Positions 32,751-40,920 of a DNA stretch of 64,000 nt are shown here, in pieces. The translations under genes and the position numbers were made by a program. Origin of the DNA: Streptomyces sp. PT12. GTDB lineage: Bacteria; Actinomycetota; Actinomycetes; Streptomycetales; Streptomycetaceae. How positions within the stretch are numbered: the stretch's first letter is position 1; every line of letters begins with the position of its first letter. The stretch lies in NCBI RefSeq assembly GCF_003311645.1, contig NZ_QEST01000095.1, forward strand, positions 1-64,000, read 5' to 3'. The notes under the pieces are model-generated. The model was not told where the DNA came from, did not search any database, and saw only the letters and a program-made list of their open reading frames with translations.

Positions 32751-34078
32751 CCCCACCGACGACCCCACCGACGACCCGACCCATGACCCCACCGAAGACC
32801 CCACCCCTGACCCCACCGAAGACCCCACCCCTGACCCCACCCCTGACCGATGTCGCGGGGGCGCCGCGCCCGCCCGCGCAGCAGCCGCGCTGGGCGGGCG
32901 GCGTTCCCCTCGCCGAGGTGGTCGGGGAGCTGGCGACCCGCCCGCCCCTCGTGTCCGCCGATTCCTGCTACGCCCTGCAACGCGAGCTGAGCCTGGCGGC
33001 CGCGGGCGGCGCCGTGGTCGTCCAGGCGGGCGACTGCGCCGAGCCGTTCGCGGACGCCGCCCCTGAGCGGATGACCCCCAAGGTGGAGCTGCTCGGCGCG
33101 ATCGCCGACGCGGTGGAGTCGGTCACCGGCCTGCCCGCCGTCCGCGTCGGCCGCTTCGCCGGGCAGTACGCCAAGCCCAGGTCGCGCGCGACCGAACGGC
33201 TGCCCGACGGCCGCACCCTGCCCGTCTACCGCGGCGACGCGGTCAACGGCCCCGCCCCCGACGCCGGGGCCCGCACCCCCGACCCCGCCCGCCTGCTCGC
33301 CGCCTACGACCACGCCGCGCGGGCCCTCGACGCGCTCCACCTCGCCGACTACCTGCCGGTCTTCGACGGCCCTGCGCCGAGCCTGTGCCTCACCTACGCC
33401 AGCCACGAGGCGCTGCTGCTCGACTACGAGAACGCCCTCGTCCGCGACGACGAACGGCGGGGCCGCGACTACGGCTCATCGGGGCACCTCCTGTGGATCG
33501 GCGAGCGCACCCGGCAGGTCGACGGGCCGCACATCGCCTTCGCCGAGCGCGTCACCAACCCCGTCGGCGTCAAGGTGGGCCCCGACGCCGCGGGCGCCGA
33601 CGTCGCGGCGCTGATCACCCGGCTCACCGAGGGCCACCCGCCGGGCCGCCTGTCCCTCATCGTCCGCATGGGCCCCCGCATCGTCGACGAACTGCCCCGA
33701 CTGCTCGGCGAGTTGGGGGACCTGGCGGCGCGTGCGCTGTGGGTGTCCGACCCCATGCACGGCAACACCCGCCGCAACCGCCACGGGCAGAAGACCCGCC
33801 TGCTGCCCGACATCGAGCGCGAGATCAGGGCCTGCGGCGCCGCGCTGCGCGAGCACGGGCTCCCCCTGGGCGGCGTGCACCTGGAGACCACCCCCGAGCC
33901 CGTCGTCGAGTGCGTGGAGACCGAGGCCGACCTGGCGGCGCGCCTCGACCGCTACACCTCGACATGCGACCCGCGGCTCAACGCCGAGCAGGCCATCGCC
34001 GTCGCCCGCGTCGCCGCCGAGGTCCGCCGCGACTGCCCGCCCGCCCCCACTCCTCCCCTAAGGCCACCGACGTGCTGA
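32747..34078 (+). CDS. Class II DAHP synthase
   Basis: A 443-residue 3-deoxy-D-arabino-heptulosonate-7-phosphate synthase of the plant/PhzC-like class. It shows SADSCYALQRE, the metal-ligand Cys97 in QAGDCAEPF, VGRFAGQYAKPRS, and SDPMHGNTR with the conserved His. It condenses PEP and erythrose 4-phosphate, the first step to chorismate and the aromatic amino acids, so it probably raises substrate supply for the adjacent ammonia-lyase. The first 34 residues are an odd TPPT-type repeat. The ATGA overlap with the lyase gene supports this start all the same. Confidence 0.93.
   Translation: MTPPTTPPTTRPMTPPKTPPLTPPKTPPLTPPLTDVAGAPRPPAQQPRWAGGVPLAEVVGELATRPPLVSADSCYALQRELSLAAAGGAVVVQAGDCAEPFADAAPERMTPKVELLGAIADAVESVTGLPAVRVGRFAGQYAKPRSRATERLPDGRTLPVYRGDAVNGPAPDAGARTPDPARLLAAYDHAARALDALHLADYLPVFDGPAPSLCLTYASHEALLLDYENALVRDDERRGRDYGSSGHLLWIGERTRQVDGPHIAFAERVTNPVGVKVGPDAAGADVAALITRLTEGHPPGRLSLIVRMGPRIVDELPRLLGELGDLAARALWVSDPMHGNTRRNRHGQKTRLLPDIEREIRACGAALREHGLPLGGVHLETTPEPVVECVETEADLAARLDRYTSTCDPRLNAEQAIAVARVAAEVRRDCPPAPTPPLRPPTC
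32750..32845 (+). repeat. 12-base coding repeat (TPPx)
   Basis: Eight imperfect 12-base units encode TPPT, TPPT, TRPM, TPPK, TPPL, TPPK, TPPL and TPPL at the N-terminus of the DAHP synthase. It is likely a slippage-derived disordered tail outside the catalytic domain. Confidence 0.85.
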
Positions 34079-35361
34079 CCTCCCGTGACTCCGGCGCGAA
34101 GACCCCGCCCGCCGCCGAGGCGCCGCCAAGCCTGTGGCGGCACCGCGACTTCCTGCTCTACTGGTTTGGCCAGACCGTCTCGCGCGGCGGCACCCAGGTC
34201 GCCGAGCTGGTGCTCCCGCTGGCCGCGATCTACCTCTTCGAGGCGTCGGCGGGCCAGCTCGGGGTGATCAACGCCATCGCGTTCGCCCCCTATCTGCTGG
34301 TCACCCTGCTGGCCGGCGTCTGGATCGACCGGTCGACCAAGCGCGGCATCCTCGCCGTCGCCGAACTCGGCAGGATCGTCGCCCTCGGCTCGGTCGCCGC
34401 CCTCACCCTCGCCGACGGCCTTGAGCTGTACCACCTCTACCTGGTCGCCGCCGTCATGGGCGTGTGCGCCGTGCTCTTCGACGTGTCGGGAACGGCCTAT
34501 CTGCCCTCGCTCATCGAGCGGGACCAGCTCCTGGACGGCAACAGCAGACTCCAGGGCAGCATCGTCGTCACCCAGGCGGGCGGCCCGGCCCTCGGCGGCG
34601 TGCTGGTCCACCTCGCCAGCGCCCCGGCCATCCTCGCGGCCAGCGTGATCAGCCCGATCGCCTCTCTGGCCGCGCTGTTCGGCATCCGCCACAGGGAACG
34701 CCCGCCCGAACGCCCCGAGCGCCGCGACACGTTCGCCGAGATCGGCGAGTCCCTGCGCTTCATCGCCCGGGACCGCTATCTGCGCTTCCTCGTGGTCAGG
34801 TCGGGCGTCAACAACCTCTTCTTCATGGCCAGAACCACCATCCTGCCGCTGTTCGTGCTCGATGTCCTCGGCATGAGCAGCGCGCTGCTCGGCCTGGTCC
34901 TGGCCGCGGGGGCGGTGGGCGCCCTCACCGGGGCGGCCCTCGCCAAGCGGACGGCCCTGCGCCTGGGCCCCGGCCGGGTGATCGCCTTCGGCTACGGGGG
35001 CGCGTCGCTCGTGCAGATCGTCCTGCCGCTGACCATGGGCCCCACCCCGCTGGCGCTCGCCATGCTGCTGACGATGTTCTTCGTCAGCGGCACGCTGATG
35101 ACCATCGGCAACACCAATGTCGCCACCTTCCAGCAGATGGTCATCCCGCGGCGGAAGATCGGCCGGGTGGTCGCCGGGATGCGCACGGTGACCTGGGGCG
35201 CCATGCCGCTGGGCGCCCTGCTCGGCGGCTGGCTCGGCTCGACCGTCGGCATCCGCGAAACCCTCTTCGTCACCGCCACCGGATTCTGCCTCTCCGCGCT
35301 GTGGATCGCGCTCTCGCCCATCGCGAAGCTGCGCACCATGCCGGAGCCCCCCGAGGACTGA
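34072..35361 (+). CDS. MFS exporter
   Basis: A 429-residue major facilitator protein of the MFS_3/enterobactin-exporter-like type, with 12 predicted helices. It carries FLLYWFGQTVSRGGTQVAEL in helix 1, the loop WIDRSTKRGILAVAE after helix 2, and the SGTAYLPSLIERDQLLDGNSRLQG segment that is typical of this subfamily. GTG 34072 overlaps the DAHP synthase stop by 7 bases (GTGCTGA). It probably exports the operon's product and may confer self-protection. Confidence 0.9.
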   Translation: MLTSRDSGAKTPPAAEAPPSLWRHRDFLLYWFGQTVSRGGTQVAELVLPLAAIYLFEASAGQLGVINAIAFAPYLLVTLLAGVWIDRSTKRGILAVAELGRIVALGSVAALTLADGLELYHLYLVAAVMGVCAVLFDVSGTAYLPSLIERDQLLDGNSRLQGSIVVTQAGGPALGGVLVHLASAPAILAASVISPIASLAALFGIRHRERPPERPERRDTFAEIGESLRFIARDRYLRFLVVRSGVNNLFFMARTTILPLFVLDVLGMSSALLGLVLAAGAVGALTGAALAKRTALRLGPGRVIAFGYGGASLVQIVLPLTMGPTPLALAMLLTMFFVSGTLMTIGNTNVATFQQMVIPRRKIGRVVAGMRTVTWGAMPLGALLGGWLGSTVGIRETLFVTATGFCLSALWIALSPIAKLRTMPEPPED

Positions 35362-35406
35362 GGCGCACGGTGGACCGCCCCCGAGATTCCGACCGGAGGA
35401 GACAAG

Positions 35407-36882
35407 GTGGAGCACGATCACGAGCACGAGACAGGCGGGCGGCGGGCGCCGCAGGGGCCGACCGGGCCCACGGGGCCGTCTGAGCCGCGGGCGGCGTTCC
35501 TGCTGGCCGGTGCCTTCCGGGTGATCTGCCGCAACCCCCGCTTCGTCACCGAGCTGGCCGACCGCGGGCTGCGCGTCCTGGTGTTGACCCCCGAGTCGTC
35601 CAGGCCCGTGGTCGAGCGGGCCAGGGCTGTCGCGCCCGAGATCACCCGGAGAATCGGCGACATCCGCTACGCGTCGGGGGCGATGGACCGGGAGGCGTCG
35701 TTCAACGCGGACGCCTTCGCCGCGTTGCAGGAGTGGCGCGCCCACCACCGGATCGTCGGCGCCTACGCCATGGAGGAGATGCTCGTCGAGCCGACGGGGC
35801 TGATCTGTGACGCGCTCGGGCTCCCGGGCCCTGGGCTGCGCGCCAGCCGCGTGTGCCGGAGCAAATACCTCCAGCGGGCCTACGCCCGCACGTTCGGGCC
35901 CCTCTCCCTGACGGTGCCCCCGGGGCGCCGCGACCGCGTCGACCTGGCCTCGCTGGTCTGCCCCGTGGTGGTCAAGCCCGCGGCGCGGCACGCCAGTTCG
36001 GGCGTGGTGGCCTGTGCAACGCCCGACGAGGTCGCCAGGGCGCTGCGCGACTACCCCGCGCACGAGACGGTCCTGATCGAGCGTCAGGTGATCGGCGAGG
36101 AGTTCTCCGTGGAGTCCCTGGTCCAGGACGGCGAGATCCGCTTCGCCTCCGTGACGGGCAAGGAGACCACCGAGGAGGCGGCCAGGTCGTTCGTCGAGCT
36201 GGCCCACTCGGTCCCCGCGGGCCAGCGGCGGATCGGCGGCGTGGACGTGACCAGGGCCGTCACCGAGGCGAACCGGCGCGTCCTGGCCGCCCTGGCCTTC
36301 GAGAACGGCGTCGCCCACTCCGAGTGGCGGGTGACCGACACCGGGGAGACGCACCTGATGGAGATCGCGTGCCGCACCCCTGGCGACGGGCTGACCGCGC
36401 TCTACCAGCTGGCCTGCGGCGAGCCCCTGGAGTCCCAGATCATCCGCGTCGCCCTGGGCGAGCCCGCGGCGTTCCCCGCGCCGCGCCGCCGCGCCCGGCA
36501 GGTCTATCTCGACCATCCCCCCGGCGTCCTGCGCGACGTCACCGTCGACCTGCCGGGCGCGCGGGTCCACTGGGTGGGCGGGGGCGGCCTGTGGCCCGAG
36601 CCGGTCCCCGGCGCGCCCGGCGACCCGCCCGCGCTGCGCGCCGTGCTGGTCCTGAAGGAGCGCGGCGCCCCGCTCGGCCCGTTGCGCTCGTCCGACGACC
36701 GGGCCGTGACCTTCCTCATCGACGCGGACACCCCCGCGGAGCTCGACGCCCTGGAGAAGCGGGTGCGCGCCGCGATCGCCGTGCGGGTCGATCCCGTGGA
36801 CCCTGTGGACCCCGTGGACCCCGTGGACCCCGTGGGCCCTGTGGACCCCGTGGGCCCCGACGCCCTGGAGGCGCCGTGCTGA
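35407..36882 (+). CDS. ATP-grasp ligase (carboxylate-amine ligase type)
   Basis: A 491-residue ATP-grasp protein of the carbamoyl-phosphate-synthase/BL00235-like type. The order is an N-terminal Rossmann-like part, VCPVVVKPAARHASSGVV (ATP Lys, about residue 195), VLIERQVIGEEFSVESL, and ETHLMEIACRTPGDGL with the metal-binding Glu, then a C-terminal beta domain. GTG 35407 follows GGAGGAGA, the best ribosome-binding site in the operon after a 45-base gap. The C-terminus ends in a VDP repeat. Expected activity is ATP-dependent amide or peptide bond formation, as in dipeptide ligases of the BacD type. Confidence 0.83.
   Translation: MEHDHEHETGGRRAPQGPTGPTGPSEPRAAFLLAGAFRVICRNPRFVTELADRGLRVLVLTPESSRPVVERARAVAPEITRRIGDIRYASGAMDREASFNADAFAALQEWRAHHRIVGAYAMEEMLVEPTGLICDALGLPGPGLRASRVCRSKYLQRAYARTFGPLSLTVPPGRRDRVDLASLVCPVVVKPAARHASSGVVACATPDEVARALRDYPAHETVLIERQVIGEEFSVESLVQDGEIRFASVTGKETTEEAARSFVELAHSVPAGQRRIGGVDVTRAVTEANRRVLAALAFENGVAHSEWRVTDTGETHLMEIACRTPGDGLTALYQLACGEPLESQIIRVALGEPAAFPAPRRRARQVYLDHPPGVLRDVTVDLPGARVHWVGGGGLWPEPVPGAPGDPPALRAVLVLKERGAPLGPLRSSDDRAVTFLIDADTPAELDALEKRVRAAIAVRVDPVDPVDPVDPVDPVGPVDPVGPDALEAPC
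36787..36858 (+). repeat. 9-base coding repeat (VDP/VGP)
   Basis: Eight in-frame 9-base units encode six VDP and two VGP triplets at the C-terminal end of the ATP-grasp ligase, close to the MBL start. It is likely disordered and prone to length change. Confidence 0.85.
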
Positions 36883-37571
36883 TCGGCACCGTGGTGGCCG
36901 ACGCCTGGGGCACCAAGTGCTACTACGTGGCCCGCGGCCCGGGCCAGGAGTGCGTCGTCGTCGACCCCGGCATGGGCGTGACGGACCGGCTGAGGGAGGC
37001 CGTCGAGGCGCATGGCCTGCGCCCCAGGGCCGTGCTGCTCACCCATGGGCACCTCGACCACACCCACTCGGCGGCCGCCGTCTCGTCGGCGTTCGGGATC
37101 CCGGTCTACCTCCACCCGGCCGACCACGGCATGCTCGTCGACCCGATCCCCGGCCTCGGCGACGAGTTCGGGCCGCGGTTCGAGCGGCTGCTCGGGCCGC
37201 GCTGGAGGTGGCAGGAGCCCACCGATGTCCGCCCCCTCGTCGGCGGCTCGGTCCTCGAATGCGCCGGGCTCGCCCTCGGCGTCGACCACACCCCTGGCCA
37301 CACCCCTGGATCCGTCATGTTCAACCTGTCGGGCGACGCCTCGATCCGCTCCTACTGCCTGGTGGGCGATGTCGTCTACGCCGGGAGCATCGGCCGCACG
37401 GACATGCCGGGCGGCAGCCGCGCGCAGACCCTCGCCTCGCTCCGCGGGCTGCTCGCCAAGCCGGACGACACCGTGCTGCTGACCGGCCACGAGGAGGACA
37501 GCACCGTCGGGGTGGAGCGCACCGCCAACCCGTTCATGCGCCAGGCCGCCGCCTCAGGCCCCGTCGGCTGA
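36876..37571 (+). CDS. MBL-fold hydrolase (glyoxalase II-like)
   Basis: A 231-residue metallo-beta-lactamase-fold protein with the complete metal site: THGHLDH (about residue 52), HTPGHTPGS, VGDVVYAGSIGRTD and a final LTGHEED. This matches the hydroxyacylglutathione hydrolase/YcbL branch, which cleaves thioesters. At the end of a cluster with an ACP it is a plausible thioesterase for product release or editing. GTG 36876 overlaps the previous stop by 7 bases. Its last 18 bases overlap the convergent selB gene. Confidence 0.85.
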   Translation: MLIGTVVADAWGTKCYYVARGPGQECVVVDPGMGVTDRLREAVEAHGLRPRAVLLTHGHLDHTHSAAAVSSAFGIPVYLHPADHGMLVDPIPGLGDEFGPRFERLLGPRWRWQEPTDVRPLVGGSVLECAGLALGVDHTPGHTPGSVMFNLSGDASIRSYCLVGDVVYAGSIGRTDMPGGSRAQTLASLRGLLAKPDDTVLLTGHEEDSTVGVERTANPFMRQAAASGPVG

Positions 37572-39371
37572 GCCGGGCGCCGCGGCGGCGGTGCGGCGGC
37601 CCTCCGCGTCGCGCCGGGTGACGCCCGCGGCGTCAAGCGCCTCAAGCAGGGGCAACGCCACCCTGCGGCTGGTGCCAAGCGCGCGGGCGCACTCGCCGAC
37701 CGTGAACGGGCCGGGCAGCGCGCCGAGTCGGGCGGCGGCGCGGGCGGTGGCGCCGGGGGCGAGGTGGAGCGGCCCGATCCGCTCCAGGTGTCCGCGCCGC
37801 ACCAGCAGGGCCAGGGCCTCGGCGGACAGGCCGAGCTCGTCGAGGCGGTGCCGGGTCGGGGCGTGGAACGGCGCCTCGCGCAGCTCGGCGAGCAGCGCGT
37901 CGAGCGCGGCGGCCACGGGCGCGGGCAGCCGCTCGGCGTCCGCCGCGCGATAGAGCCTGCCGTCCCGGACCACCAGCTCCTCCCCGGTCAGGGCGGTCGG
38001 CGGGGCGGCGTCCGGCAGGCCGAGGAGCCGCCCGGCCTCGGCGAGCGGCAGCCCGGGGTCGGCGGGGTGCGCGGCGGCGTGCCGCTCGACCGCGTCGCGC
38101 AGCGCGTCGCGCAGCCAGGCCGCGTGCTCGCCGTCGATCAGGCAGGGCCCTGCGACCAGCGCGCCGGGCACCTCGGTGCCCGACCGGTAGCCCATGGCGG
38201 CGAGTTCGGCGCGGTGGGCCAGCCCCGTGGCGCGCAGCCTGGCGGCCGGGTCGGCGGGGTCGGCGACGGAGGCGAGGAGGCGGGCCCGCGCCGCGGCGGC
38301 GCCCCTGCCGCGCAGCGCGGGCGGTGCCACGTCGAGCACGGTGGCGCCGAGCAGCAGCCGCGAGCCTGGGTCGCGCACCAGCAGCCGGTCCCCGACGTGC
38401 AGGTCGAGCGGCGTGCGCAGGGCGAGGCGCGCGGCGTCGGGGCCCAGCGGGCGGAGCCTGGCGCTGGTGGCGGCCGTGCCGCAGTGGACCAGCGGCTCCG
38501 CGGGCGGCCGCGGGGGGCGTTCGGCCGGCGCGGCGCCGCGCTCGAAGCGGACGTCCACGGTGGAGGCGCGCCACCAACGCCCGGGCGTGACCAAGGCGTT
38601 GCCCCTGCGGACCTCGGCGGCGGCCACGCGGCGGAGGTTGACCGCGACCCGGGCGGGCCCGGTCACCAGGGGAACGCGCCGCCCCAGGCACTGGAGGTCG
38701 CGCACGGCGGCAGGGGTCCCCGCGGGGGCCAGCTCCAGCACGTCGTCCACGGCGAGGGTGCCAGCCATGAGGGTCCCGGTGACAACGGTCCCCGCCCCGG
38801 CGACGGTGAACGCGCGGTCGAGCCACAGGCGCACGGGCGCGTCGGCGTCCGGCGCGGTATGGGCGTCCGCCAGCGCGTCGACGCGGCGCGCGAGATCGTC
38901 GAGCCCTTCGCCGGTGCGGGCGCTCACGGCTACGGCGGGGGCGCCTTCGAGGCCGGTGCCCGCGGTCCGCTCGCGCGCCTGCGCGAGGGCGGCGGCCGGG
39001 TCGGCGAGGTCGGAGCGGGTCACCACGAGCAGCCCGGCGCGCACGCCGAACGCCTCGATGGCGGCGAGGTGTTCGCCGGTCTGGGCGCGCCACCCCTCGT
39101 CGGCCGAGACCACGAGCAGCACGGCGGGCGCGGTGGCGACCCCGGCGAACGTGGTGGCCAGATAGCGGTGGTGGCCCGGCACGTCGACGAACGCGAGCCG
39201 CCGCCCGCTCGGCGCGGTGGTCCACACGAAGCCGAGGTCGAGCGTCAGGCCGCGCCGCCGCTCCTCGGCGAGCCGGTCGGGGTCGGTCCCGGTGAGCGCG
39301 CGCAGCAGCGTGGACTTGCCGTGGTCGACGTGCCCCGCGGTGGCGACCACGAACGTCCCGGGGCCCGTCAT
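37554..39371 (-). CDS. selB: Selenocysteine-specific elongation factor SelB
   Basis: A 605-residue translation factor that carries selenocysteyl-tRNA to UGA codons marked by a SECIS stem-loop. GTPase motifs: GHVDHGKST (residues 13-21), DVPGHHRYL and TRSD. Beta-barrel domains follow (LWLDRAFTVAGAGTVVTGTL), then a C-terminal array of winged helices ending in FTVGECARALGTSRRVALPLLEALDAAG, which binds the SECIS RNA. The start ATG overlaps the selA stop. It converges with the biosynthetic operon and overlaps its last gene by 18 bases. Confidence 0.96.
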   Translation of the reverse strand: MTGPGTFVVATAGHVDHGKSTLLRALTGTDPDRLAEERRRGLTLDLGFVWTTAPSGRRLAFVDVPGHHRYLATTFAGVATAPAVLLVVSADEGWRAQTGEHLAAIEAFGVRAGLLVVTRSDLADPAAALAQARERTAGTGLEGAPAVAVSARTGEGLDDLARRVDALADAHTAPDADAPVRLWLDRAFTVAGAGTVVTGTLMAGTLAVDDVLELAPAGTPAAVRDLQCLGRRVPLVTGPARVAVNLRRVAAAEVRRGNALVTPGRWWRASTVDVRFERGAAPAERPPRPPAEPLVHCGTAATSARLRPLGPDAARLALRTPLDLHVGDRLLVRDPGSRLLLGATVLDVAPPALRGRGAAAARARLLASVADPADPAARLRATGLAHRAELAAMGYRSGTEVPGALVAGPCLIDGEHAAWLRDALRDAVERHAAAHPADPGLPLAEAGRLLGLPDAAPPTALTGEELVVRDGRLYRAADAERLPAPVAAALDALLAELREAPFHAPTRHRLDELGLSAEALALLVRRGHLERIGPLHLAPGATARAAARLGALPGPFTVGECARALGTSRRVALPLLEALDAAGVTRRDAEGRRTAAAAPGSADGA

Positions 39372-40687
39372 GGCCCCCCGGGCCGCGGCTCCGCCCCGGC
39401 GTGCGCGGCGAGAACGGCAGCCAGCAGGGCGCCGTCGTCCTCCTCGGGCACGGTGCGCAGGTCGAGCAGGAGCCGGTCCGCGTGGAGCCGCCCCACGAGG
39501 GCGGGGCGCCCGGCGCGCAGCGGCGCGGCCAGCCCCGCGGGCAGCGCGACGGCGGCGCTCGGCAGCACCGCCTCGGGCGCGCCACCGCCGCCGACCCGGG
39601 CCTCGGTCGGCAGCGGCAGGGCGTCGACGCCCCGGGCGCGCAGCGTGTCGGCGAGCCGTGAGGCGCGCGCGGCGAGGTCGGTGGGCCGGGCCGTGAGGGC
39701 GCGTTCGACGGGGGAGTCGGGGCCCCTGAGCGTGGCCTCGAGGGCGGCCAGGGTGAGCTTGTCGACGCGCAGGGCGCGGGCCAGCGGGTGGGTGGCGAGC
39801 CGGGTGACCAGGTCGCGGCGGCCCAGGAGCAGGCCGGCCTGGGGGCCGCCGAGCAGCTTGTCGGCGCTCGCGGTGACCAGGGCCGCGCCCTCGGCGAGCG
39901 AGGTCGCGGCATCCGGCTCGCCTGGCAGCGCGGGGTGGGGCCGCAGCAGCCCCGAGCCGACATCGTGGACCACGGGCACGTCCAGGGTTGCCAGTTGGGT
40001 GACAGGCACCGATGAGACAAAGCCGGTGGTGGCGAAGTTGGAGGGGTGGATCTTGAGGACGAACGCCGTCCCCGGGCCGATCGCGTCCCGGTAGTCGGCG
40101 AGGTGGGTGCGGTTGGTGGTGCCGACCTCGCGCAGCCTGGCCCCGGTGCTCGCGAGCAGGTCGGGCAGCCGGAACCCGTCGCCGATCTCCACCATCTCGC
40201 CGCGGCTGAGCACGATCTCGCGGCCCTGTGCGAGGGCGGTCGCGGCGAGGACGAGGGCGGCGGCGTTGTTGTTGGTGAGATGGACCGCCTCGGCCCCGGG
40301 GACGGCCTCGGCCAGGGCGGCGAGCGCGCTCGTGCCCCTGCGGGCCCGCCGCCCGGTGGCCAGGTCGAACTCCACGTCCGTGTGCCCCGACGCGGCGAGC
40401 AGCGCCTCGCGGGCCGCCTCGGAGAGCGGCGCCCTGCCGAGGTTGGTGTGGACGACCACGCCGGTGGCGTTGAGCACGGGCAGCAGCGCCGTCGCGGTCG
40501 GGGGCAGCGCGGCCACCGCGGCGTCGGCGGCCCGCTCGGGCGCCAACGCGCCACGCCGCACCCGCTCCTGGGCCCGCGCGACCGCCCCGCGGACCAGGCT
40601 GCGGCCCAACCGCCCGACGGCGGTGGCGAGTCGGGGGTCGCTCAGCAGCGCGTCGGTGCGTGGAACGCGCCGTCTGGCGTCCGTCAT
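39368..40687 (-). CDS. selA: L-seryl-tRNA(Sec) selenium transferase SelA
   Basis: A 439-residue PLP enzyme that converts seryl-tRNA(Sec) to selenocysteyl-tRNA(Sec) using selenophosphate. It shows the N-terminal RLGRSLVRGAVARAQ region, NATGVVVHTNLGRAPLS, and the PLP lysine K277 in SADKLLGGPQAG. It is coupled to selB by ATGA, and the tRNA(Sec) gene starts just upstream on the same strand, so tRNA and both proteins may share a transcript. Confidence 0.96.
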   Translation of the reverse strand: MTDARRRVPRTDALLSDPRLATAVGRLGRSLVRGAVARAQERVRRGALAPERAADAAVAALPPTATALLPVLNATGVVVHTNLGRAPLSEAAREALLAASGHTDVEFDLATGRRARRGTSALAALAEAVPGAEAVHLTNNNAAALVLAATALAQGREIVLSRGEMVEIGDGFRLPDLLASTGARLREVGTTNRTHLADYRDAIGPGTAFVLKIHPSNFATTGFVSSVPVTQLATLDVPVVHDVGSGLLRPHPALPGEPDAATSLAEGAALVTASADKLLGGPQAGLLLGRRDLVTRLATHPLARALRVDKLTLAALEATLRGPDSPVERALTARPTDLAARASRLADTLRARGVDALPLPTEARVGGGGAPEAVLPSAAVALPAGLAAPLRAGRPALVGRLHADRLLLDLRTVPEEDDGALLAAVLAAHAGAEPRPGGP

Positions 40688-40702
40688 CAGCTGAACTCCC
40701 CG

Positions 40703-40795
40703 CGGAGGCGTATGGGAATCGAACCCACCCGGCCGGGATGCCCGACCGCATCGGTGTTGAAGACCGTGGGGGCCACCAGGCGCCCGCCCGCCTCC
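40703..40795 (-). tRNA. selC: tRNA-Sec (anticodon UCA)
   Basis: A 93-base tRNA on the minus strand. The acceptor arms (GGAGGCG at the 5' end and CGCCTCC at the 3' end) pair, followed by discriminator G73. The anticodon loop CTTCAAC, with anticodon UCA at 40758-40760, is closed by CGGT/ACCG. A long extra arm follows, and the T-arm reads GGGTTCGATTCCC. Length, long variable arm and UCA anticodon identify the selenocysteine tRNA. CCA is not encoded. Confidence 0.93.
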
Positions 40796-40920
40796 GCGGC
40801 GGAGTCTAGATGCGCGACGTCCCGATCCGCCAACCCCCCGTCCGCCACCCCCCGTCCGCCCCCCCCCCCGTCCGCCAACCCCTCTGTACCGACCGGCCCT
40901 TCGGCGGATACCTTCCCGTG

